Below the pieces are notes generated by a model. That model was not told the origin of the DNA. It was given only the letters and a program-made list of their open reading frames with translations, and did not search any database. Shown piece after piece: positions 58,300 to 64,000 of a DNA stretch of 64,000 nucleotides (the stretch's first letter is position 1; the number at the start of each line of letters is the position of its first letter). The position numbers were made by a program, and so were the translations under genes. The DNA lies in contig KE351679.1 in assembly GCA_000415185.1 (NCBI GenBank), forward strand, positions 60,792-124,791, in the 5' to 3' direction. The stretch is from Enterococcus faecalis 13-SD-W-01 (GTDB lineage: Bacteria; Bacillota; Bacilli; Lactobacillales; Enterococcaceae).

Positions 58300-59130
58300 A
58301 TGCCAGAATTACCAGAAGTAGAAACAGTCAGAAAAGGCTTGGAGCAATTAGTCTCAGGAAAAACGATCCATCATGTCCAAATTTTGTGGCCTCGAATCAT
58401 CGAACAGCCAGAATCAGCGATTTTTGAAGCGCAATTAGCAGGAGAAACGATCGAATCCATCAGCAGAAGAGGGAAATATTTGATTTTCCATTTGACGCAT
58501 TTTGATTTGATCTCTCATTTGCGCATGGAAGGGAAATATGAATTTTTTACAGAGGAAGCGCCGCTAAGCAAGCATACGCATGTCATTTTTTCTTTTGATG
58601 ATCGCAGCCAGCTTCGTTACAATGACGTACGAAAATTTGGCCGTATGACGTTGGTTGAAAAGGGCAGCAGCAACCAGTATAAAGGAATCATGCTTCTGGG
58701 ACCTGAACCGGTAAACGATACCTTTGAATTGGCTGCGTTTGAACAAGGACTCAAACGTTCGAAAAAAGCAATCAAACCCCTCTTGCTAGATCAACGACTT
58801 GTGACAGGGCTAGGAAACATCTATGTTGATGAGGCGTTATGGGAAGCAAAAATCCATCCAGAACAGGCAGCCAACACACTGAAACCAAAAGAAATTGCAC
58901 GGCTTAGAGAAGCAATCATCGCTGTTTTAGGAAAAGCGGTGGAAGCTGGCGGTACAACGATCCGCAGTTATTTGAACGCGTTAGGAGAAGCTGGAACCTT
59001 TCAATTGATGCTCCATGTTTATGGACAAACCGGCAATCCGTGTGTACGTTGCGGGACACCCATTGTTAAAACAAAAGTGGCGCAAAGGGGGACGCACTAT
59101 TGTCCAAATTGTCAACAGCTGAAACGATGA
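58300..59130 (+). CDS. mutM: Formamidopyrimidine-DNA glycosylase
   Basis: Removes oxidised purines such as 8-oxoguanine. The 276-aa protein starts MPELPEVETVRKGLEQ with catalytic Pro2 and Glu3, has the helix-two-turn-helix (GLGNIYVDEALWEAKIHP) and the C-terminal zinc finger with CVRCGTPI and CPNCQQ. It is 31 bp after polA and overlaps coaE by 4 bp, as in other Firmicutes. Confidence 0.97.
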   Translation: MPELPEVETVRKGLEQLVSGKTIHHVQILWPRIIEQPESAIFEAQLAGETIESISRRGKYLIFHLTHFDLISHLRMEGKYEFFTEEAPLSKHTHVIFSFDDRSQLRYNDVRKFGRMTLVEKGSSNQYKGIMLLGPEPVNDTFELAAFEQGLKRSKKAIKPLLLDQRLVTGLGNIYVDEALWEAKIHPEQAANTLKPKEIARLREAIIAVLGKAVEAGGTTIRSYLNALGEAGTFQLMLHVYGQTGNPCVRCGTPIVKTKVAQRGTHYCPNCQQLKR

Positions 59131-59729
59131 GTTCTTTTGTTTTGGGACTGACAGGCGGAATCGCAACAGGAAAAACAACCGCCGTCCACGTATTTGAAAA
59201 GTATGGATTTCCTATCGTTGACGGCGACAAAATCGCCCGAGAAGTCGTAGAACCTGGAACGCCAGGATTGGCAGCTGTGGTTCAGCATTTTGGTAAAGAT
59301 ATCTTAAAGGAAGACGGCACACTCGACCGAAAAAAATTAGGGGAAATCGTCTTCAGCGATCCTGAGAAACGCGAACAGCTCAATCGCATATTGAATAGCT
59401 ATATAAGAACGAGCATCAAAGACAATATCCAAAAAGCGAAACAAGTCAGCCCATTAGTTATTGTAGATATTCCTTTGCTATATGAAGGTCACTATGACAA
59501 ATATATGGATCAGACAGCTGTTGTTTATCTTCCAGAAGAAGAACAGCTGCAACGTCTGATGGCACGCGATGGTTTTACAAGAGAAGAAGCAATGCAGCGG
59601 GTCGAAAGTCAGATGCCTATCGAAGAGAAAAAAAGAAAAGCGGATATCCTTTTTGATAATCAGCAAACAAAAGACAAGTTAGCAGAACAAATCATCTCAT
59701 GGCTCCAAGAAAACAAGTTTATTTCTTAA
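59127..59729 (+). CDS. coaE: Dephospho-CoA kinase
   Basis: Last step of coenzyme A synthesis. ATG 59127 overlaps the mutM stop (ATGA) and gives 200 aa starting MSSFVLGLTGGIATGKTT, with the P-loop at residues 9-16. The CoA-domain motif (IVDGDKIAREVVEPG) and the lid region (RDGFTREEAMQRVESQMP) follow. An in-frame TTG 27 bp upstream lies inside mutM and has no ribosome site. Confidence 0.95.
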   Translation: MSSFVLGLTGGIATGKTTAVHVFEKYGFPIVDGDKIAREVVEPGTPGLAAVVQHFGKDILKEDGTLDRKKLGEIVFSDPEKREQLNRILNSYIRTSIKDNIQKAKQVSPLVIVDIPLLYEGHYDKYMDQTAVVYLPEEEQLQRLMARDGFTREEAMQRVESQMPIEEKKRKADILFDNQQTKDKLAEQIISWLQENKFIS

Positions 59730-59741
59730 AAAGTACTTTCT

Positions 59742-59770
59742 TTGTCTAAGCAGCAGGATTCTGCTATGCT
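59742..59770 (+). promoter_or_regulatory. Promoter of the CsbD-like gene
   Basis: TTGTCT (59742-59747), 17 bp, TATGCT (59765-59770); the spacer contains AGCAG...CTGCT, a small inverted repeat. Confidence 0.6.
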
Positions 59771-59802
59771 GAAAGTAGAAAGCAGAGAGCGAGGGAAATG
59801 TT

Positions 59803-60135
59803 ATGGGAACGATCAAAAACCAAAAAGATAAAATTGTCGGAAACGCAAAAGAAAAAATCGGCGAACTTTTAGATAATGAAAACTTGAAGCAAGAAGGACG
59901 CGACCAAACAGAAATCGCAGAAGCACATGATGCAAAGTACAAAGAACGTATTGAAGAGCTTGAAGACCAGCAAGCGGAAAAAGAAGCACGTCAGCAAGAT
60001 CTGACACAAGAACGAAAAACGGCGGAGCCAAAACGCAGGAAAGAACCATTGCCAGAACAAGAACATATTTCTGGCGAGCAGAGAATCGAAGAAGAGCGAA
60101 TGAAGCACTATACAGGAATCGAAGAAAAACTATAG
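59803..60135 (+). CDS. CsbD-like stress protein with charged tail
   Basis: A 110-aa soluble protein. Residues 1-45 match the CsbD pattern (IKNQKDKIVGNAKEKIGELLDNENLKQEG), a family of small general-stress proteins. The rest is a Glu/Lys/Gln/Arg-rich, strongly helical, possibly coiled-coil tail that ordinary CsbD proteins (about 60-70 aa) lack. It has its own promoter and terminator and is placed between coaE and nrdR. Confidence 0.8.
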   Translation: MGTIKNQKDKIVGNAKEKIGELLDNENLKQEGRDQTEIAEAHDAKYKERIEELEDQQAEKEARQQDLTQERKTAEPKRRKEPLPEQEHISGEQRIEEERMKHYTGIEEKL

Positions 60136-60142
60136 TTTAAAG

Positions 60143-60182
60143 AAAAACTGGAGCCTATCCTAACGATTGGTTCCAGTTTTTT
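60143..60182 (+). terminator. Terminator of the CsbD-like gene
   Basis: AAAACTGGAGCC / GGTTCCAGTTTT with one G-U and a T run. Confidence 0.88.
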
Positions 60183-60215
60183 CTCACAGCTGAAAAAGTA
60201 GTACAGCAAAAGAGC

Positions 60216-60292
60216 CTGCTGTTTTCTTAAAAAACAGCAGATTATGTTAAAAAACGCGAGTGTTTCGGCATTTTTTGTACCGGAACATCGCG
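60216..60292. repeat. Two hairpins upstream of nrdR
   Basis: CTGCTGTTTT-cttaa-AAAACAGCAG at 60216-60240 is perfect. CGCGAGTGTTTCGG / CCGGAACATCGCG at 60255-60292 has one bulge. Neither is followed by a T run. Function unknown. Confidence 0.55.
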
Positions 60293-60369
60293 CTTCTACA
60301 AGGTTTCATGTTATAATACAACTAATCATAGCAATGATTTGATAAATCAGAAATGAAGAGGTGATAGTT

Positions 60370-60867
60370 ATGCGATGCCCAAGATGCCACCATAATAATT
60401 CGCGTGTTATAGACAGCCGACAAGCAGATGACGGACGCGCAATCCGCCGCCGCCGTGAATGTGAGAATTGCGGCTTTCGTTTTACAACATTTGAACGAAT
60501 CGAAGCTGCGCCGCTGCTAGTCATCAAGAAAAATGGCGAACGCGAAGAATTCAACCGTGATAAGATATTAAGAGGATTGATCCGTTCAGCGGAAAAACGT
60601 CCTGTTGCAATGGAACAAATGGAACAAATCGTCAACCATGTGGAGAATCGTGTCCGCAGTTTAGGCGAGAATGAAGTATCAACAAACTTGATTGGTGAAT
60701 ACGTGATGGAAGACCTTGTCAACTTAGATGAGATCGCTTATATCCGTTTTGCCAGTGTCTACCGTCAATTCAAAGATATGTCTGTTTTCTTAAAAGAATT
60801 GCAAGACATCGTTGATAAAGCCAAAGAAAACAAATCTGAAGACGACAAATCAGAAGAGAAGGAATAA
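60370..60867 (+). CDS. nrdR: Transcriptional repressor NrdR
   Basis: A zinc- and nucleotide-dependent repressor of ribonucleotide reductase genes. ATG 60370 ([13 protein letters not shown]) follows AAGAGGTG; the in-frame GTG 60361 is in the site. The 165-aa protein has the zinc ribbon CPRC...[10 protein letters not shown] (residues 3-40) and the ATP-cone domain (about 50-135). A short acidic tail ends the protein. It leads the nrdR-dnaB-dnaI operon, as in Bacillus. Confidence 0.97.
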   Translation: MRCPRCHHNNSRVIDSRQADDGRAIRRRRECENCGFRFTTFERIEAAPLLVIKKNGEREEFNRDKILRGLIRSAEKRPVAMEQMEQIVNHVENRVRSLGENEVSTNLIGEYVMEDLVNLDEIAYIRFASVYRQFKDMSVFLKELQDIVDKAKENKSEDDKSEEKE

Positions 60868-60879
60868 GGAGGCATTTCG

Positions 60880-62226
60880 TTGGAAAATGCTTGGAAAGAA
60901 CTTCAGCCTAAAAATATTTATCAAGGCAGAAAAACATTTCCATTAACAGAAGAAGGACAGCAAGCGCTGCTTTATCTTTATCAGCCGCTGATCGGAGGAG
61001 AAGCACTTAGTCTCTATTTCACGCTTTTGTCAGAGATTTCGAAAGAAACAGGCATCGGATCAGAAGCGCTGCACGCAGATTTGCTAAGTGGGTTGGATTG
61101 CGGTTTGCCGCAGTTTTATGAAGCAAGAAAAAAATTAGAAGGAATCGGTCTGCTGGATGTCTACTTCAAAGAAGATCCAAGTTTAGGACCTTGTTTCCTC
61201 TATGAATTGCTTGAACCTTTAGCGCCAGATGCGTTTTTTAAAGATGCTGTCTTAAGTTTTATGCTGTTGGAAAAAACCGGCGAACGCCGTTGGAACCAGC
61301 TGAATGAGAAATTTCAATTCAAAAGATTTTCTTCAGAAGGCTACCAAAAAGTTACTAAAAAGTTTTTAGATGTTTTTCGTTTCAACGAAGCATCTTTTGA
61401 AGCAGACAAGGAAAAAATCGAACAAAGCCAATCCGCGTTTGAAAAAGAAAAAACACCAACTTTGATCGACGATGCGATTCAGGTCGATTGGCCGTTTTTA
61501 AGCGACTTGCTGCAGAAAAAACATATCACTTCACTGGAAAAACCAGTGATAGAGCAAATTGAACTCTACCATCGATTGTATGGCTTTGATGAATTGACGC
61601 TTGGGGAACTTATTGCTTCAGCGTATGATTTTACCCAGCAAACAGTGTCATTAAAAGATCTGCAAAAGCAAATCGTTTATCGCCAAAAAACAGTAAAAAA
61701 AGAAGAAGCACCTGAAACAGCTGCTGCACAGCAGCTCCCAGCAAAAAATGATGCAGCCAGTGCGTTGATTGCTGACAGCAAAAATAATCCGCCAATGCAA
61801 TATCTTGAAGCTGTGAAGAATGCAAAAGGCGGGTTTGTCTCCAAAGAAGAAAAGTGGCTGATGCAAGACTTGGTCAAACAATCCAAGTTGCCTAACAGTG
61901 TTATCAATGTTTTGATCAATTATGTGCTGGTCATCAAAAACCAAGCATCATTAAAAAGCAACTATGTCAATACGATTGCTAACGAATGGCAGCAGGCAAA
62001 TATCCGTACCCCAGAAGAAGCCGTTGAGCATGTTCGGAAACTGAGTGAGCCCAAGCCGAAAACAGCCAAAACAACCTATGGAACGGCGAAAAGAAACGTC
62101 CGCCGCGAAAAGCTGCCTGACTGGGTGAATAAACCAGAAGAAGAAAAACAAATCAGCAGCGAAAAGCAAGCAGAAATCGATCGCCGATTCAAAGAATATC
62201 TTGCTAAAAAGGAGGGAGATAACTAA
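60880..62226 (+). CDS. dnaB: Replication initiation and membrane attachment protein DnaB
   Basis: The Gram-positive DnaB (DnaB/DnaD family) helps load the replicative helicase at the origin and links it to the membrane. It starts with TTG 60880 after AAGGAGG. The 448-aa protein has an N-terminal winged-helix region (about 20-130), a central DnaD-like segment and the C-terminal YxxxIxxxW-type motif (SNYVNTIANEWQQANIRT near 364), followed by a charged tail. It overlaps dnaI by one base (TAATG). Confidence 0.94.
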   Translation: MENAWKELQPKNIYQGRKTFPLTEEGQQALLYLYQPLIGGEALSLYFTLLSEISKETGIGSEALHADLLSGLDCGLPQFYEARKKLEGIGLLDVYFKEDPSLGPCFLYELLEPLAPDAFFKDAVLSFMLLEKTGERRWNQLNEKFQFKRFSSEGYQKVTKKFLDVFRFNEASFEADKEKIEQSQSAFEKEKTPTLIDDAIQVDWPFLSDLLQKKHITSLEKPVIEQIELYHRLYGFDELTLGELIASAYDFTQQTVSLKDLQKQIVYRQKTVKKEEAPETAAAQQLPAKNDAASALIADSKNNPPMQYLEAVKNAKGGFVSKEEKWLMQDLVKQSKLPNSVINVLINYVLVIKNQASLKSNYVNTIANEWQQANIRTPEEAVEHVRKLSEPKPKTAKTTYGTAKRNVRREKLPDWVNKPEEEKQISSEKQAEIDRRFKEYLAKKEGDN

Positions 62227-63155
62227 TGGAAGACGTAGGAAAAGAATTGAAAAAAATCATCAGCCGGAAAAATTACCAGGAAAAGTACGCAGAAATGATT
62301 GCTGCTGTCCTAGAAGACACTGATGTCCAATCTTTCCTGGCTGCGCATCGTGAGCAATTGTCACAGGAAGATATTGAAAAAAGCTATGCGAAACTCTATG
62401 AATTCGTTCAAGAAAAGAAAAAATATCAGAAAAATGATCCGACAATGATCGCACCTGGATATGAACCGAAATTGACATTGAATTTCCATTATGTAGATGT
62501 GACTTACGTTCCTACTGAAGCCCTTCTTGCAAGACAAAAACAAGAAGAGATCCGCAGTCGGATTCGTGCAGTCGATATGCCGAAAGATATCCAATCTGCT
62601 TCATTTGAGAAATTTGAACAAACTAGCGGACGAAGCGAAGCATTTTTAGAATCCTTTAGTTTTGTGCAGGAATATGCTTCTGATCCAAAAGGCTACCACA
62701 AAGGATTATATCTTGTCGGCAGTTTTGGTATTGGCAAAACCTACTTGCTTGGCGCAATTGCTCGTGATTTAGCAGTAGCAGGATACACAACGACGCTCGT
62801 GCATTTCCCAACATTTGCCGTAGAGATGAAACAAGCCATCGGAAAAGATCAAGTAGCCGAAAAATTGGATGCAGTCAAACGTTCGCCTATTTTGATGATG
62901 GACGATATTGGTGCAGATGCCATGAGCAGCTGGATCAGGGATGAGATTTTTGGTGTTATCCTTCAATACCGAATGCAGGAACAATTGCCGACGTTCTTTT
63001 CTTCTAATTTTACTATGGAAGAATTGGAACAGCATTTATCTGTGACGCAGCGCGGAGATGAAGAGCCGCTGAAAGCAAAACGAATCATGGAACGTATTCG
63101 TTATTTGACCAAAGAAATAAAAATGACTGGACAAAACCGCCGAAATACGAATTGA
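62226..63155 (+). CDS. dnaI: Helicase loader DnaI
   Basis: An AAA+ protein that loads the replicative helicase (DnaC in Bacillus naming). The 309-aa protein has an N-terminal helicase-binding domain (1-115; the usual zinc-ligand cysteines are not present) and an ATPase domain with Walker A GSFGIGKTYLL near 164 and Walker B ILMMDDIGAD near 222, plus an arginine-rich C-terminus (AKRIMERIRYL). Its stop is 22 bp before the first lipoprotein gene. Confidence 0.95.
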   Translation: MEDVGKELKKIISRKNYQEKYAEMIAAVLEDTDVQSFLAAHREQLSQEDIEKSYAKLYEFVQEKKKYQKNDPTMIAPGYEPKLTLNFHYVDVTYVPTEALLARQKQEEIRSRIRAVDMPKDIQSASFEKFEQTSGRSEAFLESFSFVQEYASDPKGYHKGLYLVGSFGIGKTYLLGAIARDLAVAGYTTTLVHFPTFAVEMKQAIGKDQVAEKLDAVKRSPILMMDDIGADAMSSWIRDEIFGVILQYRMQEQLPTFFSSNFTMEELEQHLSVTQRGDEEPLKAKRIMERIRYLTKEIKMTGQNRRNTN

Positions 63156-63177
63156 TGCCAACGGAGGACATTTTTTG

Positions 63178-63606
63178 ATGAAACACTTATGGAAGCTTGC
63201 TGTTGTCGGAAGTCTGGTGTTTGTTGCTGCCGGATGTGGAAAGTCTAGTGAAGCGGAAGAAAATGTCCTATCAGGATCGGCTAATGCTTCGCAAGAAAAA
63301 ATAGATGAAGAAGTCAGTATTTTGACTGCTGTTCTTGCAGAAGATCCCACAATAAGACGGGATGAATCATCAGGAGAAGTGTATGCGGATGTAACCTTGA
63401 AAGATATGGTAAAACTGCAAGGAGAATTTAACCTGCGTGTCTTACGTATACCAAGTTTAAAGCTAGAACAAGTCAATGGTGACTTCATAGAGTTGACGGA
63501 AGGAACAAAAATCCGCTTAGTTACGGAATTACGTCCGATAACAACAAGATCTTATCCTGGACAAATGGGCGGCAACAGTGTCAAAGAATTCACTATTTTG
63601 GATTAG
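63178..63606 (+). CDS. Small lipoprotein, copy 1
   Basis: A 142-aa lipoprotein of unknown function. Lipobox VAAGC (Cys at 20) after a short signal peptide. The mature part, with the segments KIDEEVSILTAVLAEDPTIRRDES, VTLKDMVKLQGEFN and ELTEGTKIRLVTELRP, looks like a small beta-rich domain. An ACGGAGGAC site precedes ATG 63178. The following gene is a clear paralogue, so this is a tandem duplication. It lies directly downstream of dnaI, where Bacillus has other genes. Confidence 0.82.
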   Translation: MKHLWKLAVVGSLVFVAAGCGKSSEAEENVLSGSANASQEKIDEEVSILTAVLAEDPTIRRDESSGEVYADVTLKDMVKLQGEFNLRVLRIPSLKLEQVNGDFIELTEGTKIRLVTELRPITTRSYPGQMGGNSVKEFTILD

Positions 63607-63658
63607 CAAAAAGACCTCACTACCTTACTATAAACCCACGATCATGGAGGATTTTTGA

Positions 63659-64000
63659 ATGAAGTATGGATTTATTGCTGTTGTCGGAAGTCTGCTGTTT
63701 GTTGTTGCTGGTTGCGGAACGTCTAGTGAAGCGGAAGAAAAGGCCCTATCAGGATCGGATACGATTTTGCAAGACAAGATGGACAAAAATGTCAGTATCT
63801 TAATTGCGGTTCTTGCAGAAGATGCTGAGATAATAAAGAATGAATCATCAGGCAGAGACTATGCCAGGGTGATCCTGAAAGACATGGTCAAATTACAAGG
63901 TGAATTTGATCCAGGCGCCCTTTTAATACCGAATCTAGATTTTCATCAAATCAATGGAGATCATACCGCTTTGACGGAAGGAACAAAAATCCGCTTAGTT
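63659..64000 (+). CDS. Small lipoprotein, copy 2 (cut by window end)
   Basis: The first 114 codons of a paralogue of the preceding gene, in the same direction after a 52-bp gap. It begins MKYGFIAVVGSLLFVVAGCG, with the lipobox VVAGC. Shared with copy 1 are the mature start SSEAEE, the strand VSIL-AVLAED, LKDMVKLQGEF, and LTEGTKIRLV at the cut end. An ATGGAGGA site precedes ATG 63659. More copies may follow beyond the window. Confidence 0.82.
   Translation, partial: MKYGFIAVVGSLLFVVAGCGTSSEAEEKALSGSDTILQDKMDKNVSILIAVLAEDAEIIKNESSGRDYARVILKDMVKLQGEFDPGALLIPNLDFHQINGDHTALTEGTKIRLV

Overview
The window is a stretch of low-GC Firmicutes chromosome. Gene order and protein sequence fit the genus Enterococcus, most likely the E. 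faecium group. The evidence is cdaA-cdaR-glmM, ysoA-like-tig-clpX-engB, pcrA-ligA-gatCAB-dagK, tex-sprT, polA-mutM-coaE and nrdR-dnaB-dnaI in Bacillus/Enterococcus order, strong AGGAGG ribosome binding sites, a glmS ribozyme and a WxL surface-protein operon. The species assignment is inference. No tRNA, rRNA, phage, transposase or CRISPR was seen.

Layout. 1-4 kb: the 5' end of a thioredoxin-fold gene, and a large pyruvate:flavodoxin oxidoreductase. 4-9.8 kb: c-di-AMP synthesis (cdaA, cdaR) and amino-sugar synthesis (glmM); glmS is convergent to glmM, across a shared terminator, and is preceded by a glmS ribozyme. 10-16.7 kb: an unknown 96-aa protein, sppA, an RDD membrane protein, a TPR protein, tig, clpX, engB. 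16.7-18.6 kb: a 50-aa protein, then an unrecognised 441-aa protein paired with a 67-aa membrane protein. 18.6-24 kb (minus strand): fruR-fruK-fruA for fructose uptake and a ClC transporter. 24-34.5 kb: pcrA, ligA, gatCAB, dagK (with an EF-hand-like C-terminal loop) and an rRNA uracil methyltransferase.

34.5-43.1 kb is the accessory, cell-envelope part. It holds a minus-strand pair (a secreted YiiX/YebB-type cysteine hydrolase and a lipoprotein), a 42-aa basic protein, then a four-gene WxL operon (small WxL protein, WxL-binding DUF916/DUF3324 protein, small sortase-type protein with a degenerate motif, large lectin-WxL protein), followed by a second, cytoplasmic YiiX/YebB-type hydrolase. 43.2-45 kb has an unknown protein, a membrane/zinc-ribbon gene whose zinc ribbon lies in the -1 frame, and a HAD phosphatase. 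45-52.3 kb: DUF1149, tcyP, a VOC protein, trhO, a metallophosphatase, tex and a SprT-like gene. A tandem structured repeat (52.4-52.7 kb) precedes murC. 54-64 kb: a MaoC-like protein, a Bax-inhibitor-1-type protein, polA, mutM, coaE, a CsbD-like protein, nrdR, dnaB, dnaI, and two tandem paralogous lipoproteins, the second cut by the window end.

Most of the window is housekeeping. The items most worth a second look are the out-of-frame zinc ribbon with an in-phase A AAA AAG slip site (43940-44388), the roughly 123-bp hairpin-rich tandem repeat before murC, the hydrolase-flanked WxL locus with its structured upstream region, the EF-hand loop on DagK, and the unknown 441-aa/67-aa pair. I found no clear evidence of a wholly new multi-gene system.
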